A stretch of 64,000 nucleotides of DNA from Granulicella sp. S156 (GCF_009766105.1 NZ_LMUH01000026.1:671851-735850), one strand, 5' to 3'. Positions 16,833 through 25,416 are shown, counted from the stretch's first letter. The notes: generated by a model not told the origin, from the letters alone. Made by a program: numbers and translations.

Positions 16833-17915
16833 ATGACCCAATACAAGCCGGCACGACTGTTTACCTCAGCCAGTCAGAAGAGTTTCTCCCCTACGATCAA
16901 GAACACGCCCCCGCTGCCGATCATCGATTGGAGCCTGGTCGGTCAGACTGCGCCTAAGCTGATCAGCAGCTCTGGAAGCAGTTTGCCGGTGGCCGATGCA
17001 GTCGTCATCACCTGGGCTGAGGCCGAGTGGGCTGCGATGGAGCATGTCTTCTGCACGAGCGCTAGCACGATGTCCTATGCGTCTCGGAACACCAGCTCGT
17101 GGAGTGGATGGACGAAGTACTCCGAGGGTTTGCCTTCGGGCGCTCCCTCAGACTGGACATACTGGGGCGAGTGGAGGCTGGTTCAGATCGGCGGCAGCAC
17201 TGTATTGCTGTTCAAGTCCAATACCCACCTCGACTGGCCAGGACAGCCTTATCTCTCCGACCTGATTAAGCTGCTGATCAAAGACGTGAAGCCTGGGCTC
17301 ATTCTCTCTATCGGCACGGCAGGCGGCGCTGAGACCGCAGACCATGTAGGCACGGTGCGCGCGGTCAGCGCCGGGACGCTCTATGAACAGAACGTTACTC
17401 CGAGCAGCTGGCCCGACTACAAAAACAGCTGGAAGGCAACCGATACGGTGCTGGATAACGCGAACTTCAGCAAGCTGCTGTTTCCCATTCCGACCACGGC
17501 AAGCGATCTGGAGTCGCTGTGCACCCAGTTCAACGCGTACTACAAGACGGATTATTCGCTCTCCGATCTCGATCCGGATGACCTCAACAGTGGTGATCCT
17601 TTGCCGAAGGTCAGCGACCAGACGGGTGGAGGAACATCTCTCCTGACGACACCGACCTTCGTCGTAGGCACAACCTCAGGGCAGTACCAGAGCTACGTGT
17701 GTATCGAGATGGATGATGCCATCATCGGCGAGGTATGCGAGGCAGCAGGCGTAGCCTTCGGCTTTGTGCGCAACATCTCGGACCCCGTGCAGAACGCTTC
17801 CCTGCCTTCCACGGTGCAGGGCAACTGGGGAAGCACGATTTATGACACCTACGGCATATACACCAGCTACAACGGTGCTTTGGCGGCATGGGCCATGCTG
17901 GCCGCGAAGGTCTGA
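16833..17915 (+). CDS. Nucleoside phosphorylase/nucleosidase-fold protein, unknown substrate
   Basis: 360 aa from ATG 16833, with GGAG at 16821-16824; a TTG two codons earlier is less well placed. Seen: first strand ADAVVITWAEAEWAAMEHVF (about 54-73), the phosphorylase glycine motif LILSIGTAGGAETADHVG (about 157-174), and near the end IEMDDAIIGEVCEAAGV then RNISD. The last two fit the EME..ISD pattern of the PNP_UDP_1/MTA-SAH nucleosidase family. An insertion of about 80 residues lies between the glycine motif and the EM(D/E) motif. No signal peptide or fused partner domain. It is probably a cytosolic N-ribosyl hydrolase or phosphorylase; substrate and pathway cannot be named. Confidence 0.7.
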   Translation: MTQYKPARLFTSASQKSFSPTIKNTPPLPIIDWSLVGQTAPKLISSSGSSLPVADAVVITWAEAEWAAMEHVFCTSASTMSYASRNTSSWSGWTKYSEGLPSGAPSDWTYWGEWRLVQIGGSTVLLFKSNTHLDWPGQPYLSDLIKLLIKDVKPGLILSIGTAGGAETADHVGTVRAVSAGTLYEQNVTPSSWPDYKNSWKATDTVLDNANFSKLLFPIPTTASDLESLCTQFNAYYKTDYSLSDLDPDDLNSGDPLPKVSDQTGGGTSLLTTPTFVVGTTSGQYQSYVCIEMDDAIIGEVCEAAGVAFGFVRNISDPVQNASLPSTVQGNWGSTIYDTYGIYTSYNGALAAWAMLAAKV

Positions 17916-18053
17916 GATCGCTTCCGTATAGCGCCGTGTGGATGCGAGCATCGCGGAATACACGGGTCTCTTGATGCAGAGCGCGCCGCAAACGTTTGTA
18001 TCGCGCTTTGCGTCAAGGGGTCTCGCCACTACGCCTGACATAAAACCGTCATG

Positions 18054-18070
18054 CTTCGGTCGAGATAACA
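18054..18070 (+). repeat. Interspersed repeat family B, copy 2 (diverged)
   Basis: cttcggtcgagataaca, one base different from the 14529 and 38529 copies. Lies 55 bp before the M24 peptidase start, so it is probably in the 5' leader of that gene. Confidence 0.55.
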
Positions 18071-18125
18071 GCTTTCGAAGGAGCAGACGAGAAAAGCACA
18101 CCGCTCTGCGAATAAGATTGCATCC

Positions 18126-19301
18126 ATGAACCTCGATGCCATCCAATCTGCTTTGCGTGACCAGCACCTCGACGGCTGGCTCTTCTACGACCATCATCAC
18201 CGCGACCCCATCGCGTATCGCATTCTCGGGCTCGACACGCAAATGTTCGTGTCGCGGCGCTGGTATTACTTCGTCCCGGCGAACGGTGAGCCACAGAAGC
18301 TGGTGCATCGTATCGAGGCGGGCAAGCTCGATGCTGTGCCCGGCGCGAAGCATGAGTATTCGTCATGGCAGGAGTTGGAGCGCGAACTAGCAGCGATGCT
18401 TGGTAATGCGAAGAAGATTGCCATGCAGTACTCGCCGCGCAACGCCATCATGTATGTGTCGATGGTCGATGCGGGGACAGTGGAACTGCTGCGCGCGATG
18501 GGCAGGGAGATCGTCAGCTCCGCCGATATGGTCAGCCAGTTTGAGGCCGTGCTCACCGAGGAACAGATTGACACACACTATGCTGCAAAACAAAAACTCG
18601 ATGATGTGCTTCGCGCCGGATGGGAGCATATCGGCGAAGCCGTTCGCGCTGGCCGTGGCACGGACGAGTTTTCCGTTGTCGCCTTCCTCAACGAAGCGAT
18701 GGAGCGTGAAGGGCTGTGGACCGACCACGGCCCTAACTGCAGCGTTGGGCCCAACTCCGCCGATTCGCACTACGAGCCTACGCGGGAGAGCTCGCGAGCG
18801 ATTCGCAGCGGCGACTTCGTGCTGATCGATATCTGGGCCAAGCTGGCCGGCAGGCCTGACGCTATCTGGTACGACATTACCTGGACCGGCGTGGTGGACC
18901 GCGAGCCTACGGGCCGGGAGCAACTCATCTTTGCCACGGTTCGCGAGGCCCGCGATGCCGCCGTTCACGCCATCCAGCAGGCTTACCACGACCGCCGCGC
19001 CATCGCCGGGTGGGAGGCCGACGATGCGGCCCGCAACCTCATCCGCAATGCCGGCTTTGGCGAATGGTTCACGCACCGCACCGGACACAATATCGCCATC
19101 GAACTGCATGGCAATGGGGCGCATCTCGACAATTTAGAGACGCATGACGAACGCTTGATTCTGCCCAATACGTGTTTTTCCGTTGAGCCAGGAATTTACT
19201 TCCCTGGCGAGTTTGGTGTGCGCAGTGAGGTGAATATGATTACGCGGCCAGGCAGCGCGATGGTTACCGGACCGATGCAACGCGAGCTGGTCAGGATTTG
19301 A
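18126..19301 (+). CDS. M24 family metallopeptidase (Xaa-Pro aminopeptidase-like)
   Basis: 391 aa. Seen: an N-terminal creatinase-like domain (1-150) and a pita-bread catalytic domain with the expected metal ligands. These are Asp in FVLIDIWAK, Asp in WYDITWTG, His in THRTGHNIAIELHG, and Glu in FSVEPGIYFPGEFGVRSEVNM (two Glu). Role: removes N-terminal residues, typically before proline, or acts as a prolidase; cytosolic, two divalent metals. HGPNCSVGPNSADSHYEP is the usual substrate-side segment. Single gene; a repeat B copy lies in its leader. Confidence 0.92.
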   Translation: MNLDAIQSALRDQHLDGWLFYDHHHRDPIAYRILGLDTQMFVSRRWYYFVPANGEPQKLVHRIEAGKLDAVPGAKHEYSSWQELERELAAMLGNAKKIAMQYSPRNAIMYVSMVDAGTVELLRAMGREIVSSADMVSQFEAVLTEEQIDTHYAAKQKLDDVLRAGWEHIGEAVRAGRGTDEFSVVAFLNEAMEREGLWTDHGPNCSVGPNSADSHYEPTRESSRAIRSGDFVLIDIWAKLAGRPDAIWYDITWTGVVDREPTGREQLIFATVREARDAAVHAIQQAYHDRRAIAGWEADDAARNLIRNAGFGEWFTHRTGHNIAIELHGNGAHLDNLETHDERLILPNTCFSVEPGIYFPGEFGVRSEVNMITRPGSAMVTGPMQRELVRI

Positions 19302-19447
19302 GGTTTAGATCAGCTTCGGGAGTTCAGGTTCAAAAATAATGTTTTTTTAGGGAAAGTCCACCCACAAATCTGTCATGGTGAGTCAAAAAAGCAAAACAGA
19401 AGTCAGTCGAGAGAACAGCGTACCCTCCATCTATTTATGAGACCGCC

Positions 19448-20101
19448 CTACCGCTCCATGTGCGCGACTGGGCGGTAGCTCTCCTCGGGGATCTCGGCAA
19501 GCGTTGAGTGCTGTAGTTTTCCGCCGAGGCCGTAGAACTGGCAGAAGCTCATGATGAGCGGACGCCAGAGGTCCGGATCGATGTGGTTTGGTGCGGTGGT
19601 ATCCAGCAGCGTCTCGTCCACGTGTGCTCGGACGATCCGCATCTCGAACGCCAGCGCCGTGCTTGCCTTGTCCGGCCGATGTCCAAAGGGATGCACGGTT
19701 TCGAGCACCGCCTCCAGTTGAATCGGGCATTGGTCGATGCGAGGAGCTCTTACGCGCTCGGAAGGGCTCACCGTCATGCCCGCGACGCCCAGCTTGTCCT
19801 TCTCGTGCCGATAGCCCTTCGCCAGCTTGTGGGGTGGCACAGGATCAGAACCCGTGAGCAGGGCCAGTTGATTGACGGCCTCCACATTGGAGGCGGCGGG
19901 CAGGTTCAGAACGCACTCGCGCTCACGCAGAAGGTTCTGCGCCGTATGTCCCGTGGCGCCCAGGCCCAGCATGCAGTTCCAGCCCAGCCACCAGACCGAC
20001 GACATGGGAGCGACATTGACGGTTCCGTCCTCATTCATACTGCTGAGGAGGGCAACGGGGGTACCGAAGTACAGGATCGAGGGTTCAACATTGATATGCA
20101 T
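19448..20101 (-). CDS. Flavin reductase family protein (FMN-binding split barrel)
   Basis: 217 aa from ATG 20101, with AGGA about 9 bases upstream; the open frame reaches 20248 but those 49 extra codons do not look like this family. Seen: SILYFGTPVALLSSMNEDGTVNVAPMSSVWWLG, which matches the flavin-reductase-like N-terminal beta barrel, followed by CVLNLPAA and a C-terminal LWRPLIMSFCQFYGLGGKL. Known role of relatives: FMN binding, NAD(P)H-dependent flavin reduction or related oxidoreductase chemistry in the cytosol. The true partner is unknown. Divergent from the small membrane protein gene at 20233. Confidence 0.8.
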   Translation of the reverse strand: MHINVEPSILYFGTPVALLSSMNEDGTVNVAPMSSVWWLGWNCMLGLGATGHTAQNLLRERECVLNLPAASNVEAVNQLALLTGSDPVPPHKLAKGYRHEKDKLGVAGMTVSPSERVRAPRIDQCPIQLEAVLETVHPFGHRPDKASTALAFEMRIVRAHVDETLLDTTAPNHIDPDLWRPLIMSFCQFYGLGGKLQHSTLAEIPEESYRPVAHMER

Positions 20102-20232
20102 AGGTCTATCCTGCGCAAGGCCACGCCTCGCAACACTCCGTTGCTTGCAGTCAAAGTAATATTCCTTTCGCCGAAGACGGCGAGCGTGCGATCCGCCCCC
20201 CAGAACAGCTCCTGTTGATACAATCAACACCG

Positions 20233-20649
20233 ATGGCAACTGACACACAGCGGATCACGCAGCGAATTCCCGGCGAGCGCTCCAGCGCTCCCGCACTGGC
20301 ATTAGTCCTCGGCTGGCTCATTCCCGGCGCAGGACATGTGCTGCAAGGCAAGTGGGTGCGCGGGCTTCTGATCTTCGTGTCAGTCCTCGGCATGTTTCTC
20401 GTCGGACTCGGCTTGCAGGGCAAGATCTACACGCCCAATACTGGCGACGTCCTCGACATCCTCGGCTTTATCGGGCAGCTTGGACTGGGCCTGCTGTATG
20501 CGCTGACGCGGGTGTTTGGATGGGGCGCGAGCTCGGTCACGATTACCCTGGGCGACTATGGAACGAAGTTCCTCGTTGTGGGTGGCCTGCTGAATATCAT
20601 CGCCGCAGTCGATGCGCACTCGCTGGCTAACGGAAGAAAGGCGTCGTAG
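20233..20649 (+). CDS. Small multi-pass membrane protein
   Basis: 138 aa from ATG 20233; a TTG six codons earlier is possible. Seen: three or four hydrophobic segments (ALALVLGWLIPGAGHVL, GLLIFVSVLGMFLVGLGL, VLDILGFIGQLGLGLLYAL, FLVVGGLLNIIAAVDAH). The LGWLIPGAGHVLQGKWVRGL start resembles TM2-type or related small membrane proteins with a Gly-rich first helix. Function unknown. It is followed after five bases by another small membrane protein gene, with which it probably forms an operon. Confidence 0.7.
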   Translation: MATDTQRITQRIPGERSSAPALALVLGWLIPGAGHVLQGKWVRGLLIFVSVLGMFLVGLGLQGKIYTPNTGDVLDILGFIGQLGLGLLYALTRVFGWGASSVTITLGDYGTKFLVVGGLLNIIAAVDAHSLANGRKAS

Positions 20650-20654
20650 AAAAG

Positions 20655-20828
20655 ATGCTCACACACTTTAGCGCTGTTCTCCTGTTCGCTCTCTTCGCCT
20701 CGGTCGTCTTCGGCATCACGCAGCGCTCGGAACCCAAGATGATGGTGCGCTTTGGCGCCTACTGCTTTGTGCTCTTCGTCGGTTCGGTCATCGTCGCCAG
20801 CTGGTTGATGTGGGCTGTCAAGCACTAA
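20655..20828 (+). CDS. Small two-helix membrane protein (57 aa)
   Basis: Seen: ATG 20655 to TAA 20828, five bases after the stop of the preceding membrane-protein gene. The product is 57 aa with two hydrophobic helices (FSAVLLFALFASVVFGI and AYCFVLFVGSVIVASWLMW) joined by a short charged loop (TQRSEPKMMVRF). The tight spacing and clean hydrophobic pattern support a real gene. Function unknown; it probably acts with the neighbour in the inner membrane. Confidence 0.65.
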   Translation: MLTHFSAVLLFALFASVVFGITQRSEPKMMVRFGAYCFVLFVGSVIVASWLMWAVKH

Positions 20829-20917
20829 GAATCTTGCAGGCTTAGACGAAGAACAACCAACGGCAAAAGCCTTGACGCAGAGGAAAGACGCGAAGGCTTC
20901 TGTGGTGAAACTGGGAT

Positions 20918-21907
20918 CTATGGGAATGTGCTGCTGCTTGAACCTGGACCACTGGTTGAGCCTGTACCGCTCGTCGGGGTCGTACCTGAGCCTGAGTTCG
21001 GCTGACCGCTGGTAGCGCTCTGACCGAAGCTGCTGGCGGATTGCGAGCCCATGCCGCCGCCTCCCATCGGTTGAGCCATCGCATAGAGCTTTTCGATGCG
21101 CGGGTCATACCAAAACTCCCAGGTCTCGTAGGTCGTCTGCTGGTTGGGATTCAGGATGGACGTGCCGGAGCGCGACGTGCCAACGCCATAGATCACGCCA
21201 CCGCTGCTATCGCCAAACATACCCGTGTCGCTGGAAGAGCCGCTACTGCTGCCGGGGGTGCCCGAGCTGCTGCCCGCACCTGTCCCACTACTGCTCGAGC
21301 TGCTGCCAAAACTTGAGCTGCCAAAGCTTGAGCTGCCAGGGCCTGAGCTTGAACCAAAACTTGATCCGCCAGGGCTTGAGCCTGAACCTGATCCACTACT
21401 GGACGAGTCGCCGAAGCCGGCACCAAGCGCCGGAGTCGCCCCCCCCGACGAGCTGCCGCCGCCACCCGGTGTGCCAACACCAGACGACATGCCTGCCGCC
21501 GAACCCAAGCCTCCCCCGGCGATGCCGGAGAGCTCCTGCCCGAACGGGATCTTGATGGTCGTCTTGGGCTGATGAATGAGCCGCCAGTCGGATTTCCCAG
21601 TCAACGGGTCAACGTACTTCTGGCGCAGGAAACGCATGGTCGTGCCCTTTTCGAGAGCATCCATCGAGGGAGGATAGGACGTACATTTGCATCCATCCTT
21701 CTGGTAGAGACGAATAGCCCGAACATACTGCTCGGCGCGATGGACGCTTTCGACTTCTTTGTCGCGACGCAGATCACGCGCCACAACCGGCGCAGCGACC
21801 GCCAGCGCGAGCAGCACCAGCGCCACCATTACGATGACGGCCAGAAGCATGAAGCCGGCTTCACCGTTGTGTGTGCGTTGTTCTGGAGTCCTCATACGTT
21901 GGCCCAT
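20918..21907 (-). CDS. Type II secretion/type IV pilus-like pseudopilin with Ser/Gly-rich tail
   Basis: 329 aa from ATG 21907, with AAGGG eight bases upstream; ATG 21928 is an alternative. Seen: a prepilin-type N-terminus (short basic leader ending NGEAG, then FMLLAVIVMVALVLLALAVA). A helical segment RDLRRDKEVESVHRAEQYVRAI and a GspG-like core YPPSMDALEKGTTMRFLRQKYVDP follow. After that come about 110 residues of Ser/Gly repeats, a short conserved segment (QQTTYETWEFWYDPRIEKLY) and a second Ser/Gly tail. Position 5 of the mature helix, usually Glu in major pilins, is Ala. Probably a minor or adapted pseudopilin. Last gene of the operon, behind repeat C copy 2. Confidence 0.8.
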   Translation of the reverse strand: MGQRMRTPEQRTHNGEAGFMLLAVIVMVALVLLALAVAAPVVARDLRRDKEVESVHRAEQYVRAIRLYQKDGCKCTSYPPSMDALEKGTTMRFLRQKYVDPLTGKSDWRLIHQPKTTIKIPFGQELSGIAGGGLGSAAGMSSGVGTPGGGGSSSGGATPALGAGFGDSSSSGSGSGSSPGGSSFGSSSGPGSSSFGSSSFGSSSSSSGTGAGSSSGTPGSSSGSSSDTGMFGDSSGGVIYGVGTSRSGTSILNPNQQTTYETWEFWYDPRIEKLYAMAQPMGGGGMGSQSASSFGQSATSGQPNSGSGTTPTSGTGSTSGPGSSSSTFP

Positions 21908-21960
21908 GGTTTTAGCCCTTGAGTGCATCTTCGTTTCGGGGAGAGACGGTCGATCCTGAA

Positions 21961-22033
21961 CATTCCCTCAGCGGCTAAAGCCGCCCTGATCTCTGCTGTC
22001 TTTACGTGCGGCCTGAAGGCCGTACCCTTCAAA
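21961..22033 (+). repeat. Interspersed repeat family C, copy 2
   Basis: Begins cattccctcagcggctaaag and ends cttcaaag; matches 11401-11473. Contains gcggct-aaa-gccgc and gcggcct-gaa-ggccgt stem-loops. It lies between the PilP-like and pseudopilin genes of one operon, where it could reduce read-through or stabilise the upstream mRNA. Confidence 0.7.
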
Positions 22034-22091
22034 GAGTCAGAAACAAAACCTCAAAACGGCAATATCTCAATCTCAGCTCAAAAGCTATATC

Positions 22092-22775
22092 TCAGTTCGC
22101 CTGTAACGTCAGCGTCTGCGTATTGCTGTTCTGCAAGTCGGTAACCTGGATGTTGGTCGCCGCGATGCTGACAATTTTATACTTGCGCGCGACGATATCG
22201 CCCTGCGATGCGAGATAGACATCCTCACCCTGCAGCAGGAAGGCCTGCATCTGGCCGTTGACGCGCTTCGCCGTGCCGAAGAACTTCAGGTTAATCGGCG
22301 GGCAGGTTGGAGGGCAGGTCGGCGGAGGGGGTGGAGGAGGCGGGGGCAGCACCGGCCCCTTAGGCCGAGCAGAGGGCATATTGGTCGGAATCGGCGGTGG
22401 AGGCGGCACATAGATCGCCGAGAAGATGTTGCGGCCCGTGCCGGAGTACTCCAGGCTCTCAGTGCGCAGCATAGCTGTCTCATCCAGCGTGGGGTCGAGG
22501 CTCGAGGATGTGGTCGCCATCTTCGTCGCGGCGACTCCTGGAGCGTTGCCACCCGATATAGTAGCCTTCACGCTGGTGTTTCGAGTGGTGCTGGAGTTCT
22601 CCGCCGGAGTCGCGGCTGCAGGCTCTGCTGTCGTGCTGGCGGGAGCGGTGACCGGAGCGGGAGAACTCGGCCCGCCAAAGAGCGTGTTGTAGCCGTAGAT
22701 GACGCAGATGAGCGCGACCACGCCCAGTGCTGCCGCGGTGAGGGTCTTTTTACGATTGTCCGCGACGGGCTTCAT
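22092..22775 (-). CDS. PilP-like inner-membrane lipoprotein-type assembly protein
   Basis: 227 aa. Seen: one N-terminal membrane helix (TLTAAALGVVALICVIYGYN), a low-complexity Ala/Thr/Pro linker, the YSGTGRNIFS motif (about 108-117), proline runs, and a C-terminal beta domain (INLKFFGTAKRVNGQMQAFL, GEDVYLASQGDIVARKYKIV). The RNIF and GD..(R)KYKI patterns are those of PilP/GspC-type HR domains that contact the secretin. It has no lipobox Cys, unlike classical PilP. Overlaps the PilO-like gene by 4 bp, so the two are translationally coupled. Confidence 0.75.
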   Translation of the reverse strand: MKPVADNRKKTLTAAALGVVALICVIYGYNTLFGGPSSPAPVTAPASTTAEPAAATPAENSSTTRNTSVKATISGGNAPGVAATKMATTSSSLDPTLDETAMLRTESLEYSGTGRNIFSAIYVPPPPPIPTNMPSARPKGPVLPPPPPPPPPTCPPTCPPINLKFFGTAKRVNGQMQAFLLQGEDVYLASQGDIVARKYKIVSIAATNIQVTDLQNSNTQTLTLQAN

Positions 22776-23491
22776 CGTTTGCCTCCTCTGGGCGCGGCGC
22801 TCTTTGCGCTCCCAGTATCGGCTACAGGCTTGTTGGCATCGGACCCCGGCAGCTCCGCAGTCATCTCCTCGACAGTCGGCTGGCGCAGATAGGTGGTCAG
22901 GCGGATGCGCAGGTTCACCTGCCCGGTCTGCTGGCCGCTTAGCTGGATGCCGTTAATGACGAAGAACATCTTGTCGCGTTCGATCGAGTTAATGAACTGC
23001 ATGATCGGGCGATAGTCGCCGGAGACGCTGGCGTCGATGTGCACTTCGGTGAGCGCGTCTGCACCTGCAAGTACAGGGACCTCCGGGTATTGCGCACGGG
23101 ACCAGCGAACTCCCTCGCGCTTGTACAACACACCAAGTTCGGTCAACACCTGTGAGAACGCATAAGGAAGCCGTTTCGCGTAGAACGCATCCGCATCTTT
23201 GGTCGAATCGACCAGCTTTGTGTCCAGACCCCGCAGCGGCTTGGCGGCGACTTCGGCAGACTTGAGCACAACGCCCTGCTGATCGAGCGCGTCCGCGTTA
23301 CGCGCCTTCAGCGCCTGTCCGACGAAGATAAGGTGGGCGATCAGGTAGAGATCCAGCACTACCAGCACGGCGACTCCGGCGTAGTGCAGGTTCATCGCTG
23401 TGAGCAACGCTCGAGCACGCGCCGTGAGCTGGGGAACATGGCGTAGCAACGACGAATCCTTCGAAGAAGGAACGATAGCGGTAGAACTCAT
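22772..23491 (-). CDS. PilO-like pilus/secretion assembly protein
   Basis: 239 aa with one membrane helix (AGVAVLVVLDLYLIAHLIFVG, about residues 38-58 split by the loop) preceded by a cytoplasmic stretch. A periplasmic coiled coil and ferredoxin-like fold follow (SQVLTELGVLYKREGVRWSR, VHIDASVSGDYRPIMQFINS). The last pattern is characteristic of PilO/GspM-type proteins. Role: with PilN and PilP forms the periplasmic frame of the alignment complex. ATGA overlaps with both neighbours indicate one polycistronic mRNA. Confidence 0.78.
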   Translation of the reverse strand: MSSTAIVPSSKDSSLLRHVPQLTARARALLTAMNLHYAGVAVLVVLDLYLIAHLIFVGQALKARNADALDQQGVVLKSAEVAAKPLRGLDTKLVDSTKDADAFYAKRLPYAFSQVLTELGVLYKREGVRWSRAQYPEVPVLAGADALTEVHIDASVSGDYRPIMQFINSIERDKMFFVINGIQLSGQQTGQVNLRIRLTTYLRQPTVEEMTAELPGSDANKPVADTGSAKSAAPRGGKR

Positions 23492-24288
23492 CGCGCACCT
23501 CCCTGCTGGGTAGGTGGAGGCAGGGGGCGCATCGCCGAGGGTTTCGCAGCCGAAGGCCGAGGAGCAACATAAGGCTTCAGGACGATGCCGTCGTGTGGGC
23601 CGGGCTTCACGCCGTGCGGCCTGGGCTGCGCAGTGATTCCACCGGCGCTCTCCTTCACAGCTTTGGGCTTGGCATAGGACTCACCCTCGGGCAGAGGATT
23701 GTAGTTGGCTAGAATCTCAAACTCGACACCCGCCGGCGCGCCCGAAGCAAAAGAAGCGTTATTGGTATTGCCCTCTTTGTTGTTCTGCGAGTTTTCGCTG
23801 TTGAGACGCGGCGCAAGAAAGCGTTTTGAGCGCTCCAGATTACGCACCAGTAGCACCGCCTTGTCGCGGTCTCCCGAGACGCGCATGCGGATGATGACAT
23901 CGCCCTCTGCCGTGGGTTGCGGCTCAATAGACGTGACCTCCACGCCGATCGGAAGCACGGTTTCGAGATCCATCATGACTGCCGTCCAGGAGAAGCTCTT
24001 CCGTAAAAAGACCGCGTTGAGGAAATGCGAGCGATCGAGCACCGCGGCGTTCGCCGGCTGATGCATACGCTGCTCGTTATGCAGCTTTTCCTGCTGGAAG
24101 GCGGTAGTTTTATGAACCAATTGGTCCATCTGCGCCTGGGCGCGATTCAACTGGATTTGCTCGGAGTGCGTCCAGACGATGATCGCTACCGCGAGGACCG
24201 CGAGGCCCCCCATGAGGAGGCGCAGGCGTAGAAAGAAGGGTCGAAGTTCGACGAAGGGCCGTGAAGCAAGATTGAGGGAGATGCGCAT
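23488..24288 (-). CDS. PilN-like pilus/secretion assembly protein
   Basis: 266 aa. Seen: the short PilN N-terminus MRISLNLASRPFVELRPFFL, which contains the NLA(S/T)RPF motif that binds PilM. One membrane helix follows (LLMGGLAVLAVAIIVWTHS), then a coiled coil and a ferredoxin-like domain with WTAVMMDLETVLPIGVEVTSI. The tail is Pro/Lys-rich and probably disordered (about 195-266). Three bases separate it from the PilM-like gene. It is firmly a PilN relative; GspL is the type II counterpart. Confidence 0.82.
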   Translation of the reverse strand: MRISLNLASRPFVELRPFFLRLRLLMGGLAVLAVAIIVWTHSEQIQLNRAQAQMDQLVHKTTAFQQEKLHNEQRMHQPANAAVLDRSHFLNAVFLRKSFSWTAVMMDLETVLPIGVEVTSIEPQPTAEGDVIIRMRVSGDRDKAVLLVRNLERSKRFLAPRLNSENSQNNKEGNTNNASFASGAPAGVEFEILANYNPLPEGESYAKPKAVKESAGGITAQPRPHGVKPGPHDGIVLKPYVAPRPSAAKPSAMRPLPPPTQQGGAR

Positions 24289-24291
24289 GAT

Positions 24292-25416
24292 TTAGCCTCG
24301 CAGCGCCCCCGTGACACCCGCCAGCCAGCCACGCGGGACCGAAGCCGTGACCGCTTCGGACAATAAAGCGGCGGGCTCGACCAACTCGCGCACGCGCAGA
24401 CCTTCCGATTGTGCCAGGCCATGATCCTCGAGGATACGGGTGAGTGCGTCTCCCCCCAGGGGCCCGGCGCTCAAGATGCTCGAGGGCATCGAGGCCAGCG
24501 TGTCTTCAAAGTAGGCAACCGCTACACTGACTGCCTGGGCGACCTCTTCGCCGAGCACGATAGGCGCATGATGGCCATTCACAGCAGGCGGCTCCGGCAA
24601 GGGAAGTTCGGTGGCGTACGGATTGCGGCCATGCTCCGGCAAAGCCTCCTGCGCCGCCCATTCGCCGGCGGTTTCATGGAGGTCCACTAACGGAAGTGTG
24701 GGCGAGGCTGACTCAAAGAGTTCCGGAGAGAAGTTTGCGGGCGTGCCCGCTGCCGGCTCCTGCAGGTCGACGCTGCGATGCAGCATCAGGATTCCGCCGC
24801 GCACGATCGCTGCCGTTACACCGAACTTGTTGGCGTTAACCAGGAGAACAGGACTGTCGTCTTCGATGGCTGCCAGCGCTGCCAGCGTGCTCGGAAGCAC
24901 GGCGCCCGGCTCGAAACCGGCTTCGCGAACGGCGGTCTCGTACTCACTGAGCACATCGCGTGGAATCGCTACGGCCAGCACGCGCACGATGGTCTTGCTG
25001 GTGCTCATGATCTGATAGGCCACCATAGCGTCGTCGGAGTCAAAGGGCAACAACTTCTTCAGGCGAAAGCGCACGATGGGCAGCGCATCGGACTCACGCG
25101 CGGGCAGGGTGTCGAACTCCAGCAGCAGCACGCGAACGGCGGCATCGGGGATGACCAGCGTGATATTGCCATCGCGGGAGTTGGCGCGTTCGCCAATGCC
25201 TTCGAGCGCGCGGCGAACAGCCTCTGCTACTGCAACGCGGTCGGCGATGTTGCCGGGCTTGAGACTCGGAGTGATCGCGCCGCCGGCAAGCTCCACGCGA
25301 GCCACCGCCGAGAGCGGGCCGACAGCCTCGACCGAGATGGCAGCAACGACGCCTTGTGCGGCGATCTCACAGGCCACACGCGGACGGGCTCCAGAAGCTT
25401 TGGGAAAGAGATTCAT
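24292..25416 (-). CDS. PilM-like actin-fold cytoplasmic protein
   Basis: 374 aa from ATG 25416; the open frame to 25521 lacks family features. Seen: actin-like ATPase fold pattern with VACEIAAQGVVAAISVE at the start, VIPDAAVRVLLLEFDTLP, FRLKKLLPFDSDDAMVAYQI, and the second lobe with PVLLVNANKFGVTAAIVRGG. The FRLKK(L)LPF segment is typical of PilM, which binds the cytoplasmic tail of PilN and links it to the ATPase. A 242-bp non-coding gap separates it from the upstream gspE-like gene, so an internal promoter is possible. Confidence 0.82.
   Translation of the reverse strand: MNLFPKASGARPRVACEIAAQGVVAAISVEAVGPLSAVARVELAGGAITPSLKPGNIADRVAVAEAVRRALEGIGERANSRDGNITLVIPDAAVRVLLLEFDTLPARESDALPIVRFRLKKLLPFDSDDAMVAYQIMSTSKTIVRVLAVAIPRDVLSEYETAVREAGFEPGAVLPSTLAALAAIEDDSPVLLVNANKFGVTAAIVRGGILMLHRSVDLQEPAAGTPANFSPELFESASPTLPLVDLHETAGEWAAQEALPEHGRNPYATELPLPEPPAVNGHHAPIVLGEEVAQAVSVAVAYFEDTLASMPSSILSAGPLGGDALTRILEDHGLAQSEGLRVRELVEPAALLSEAVTASVPRGWLAGVTGALRG

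Noticed and set aside
16833-17915. PNP-fold protein as a defence effector
   Set aside because: PNP domains occur in some anti-phage proteins, but this gene has no nucleotide-sensing or NTPase partner domain and no defence neighbours; only the orphan fold is reported.
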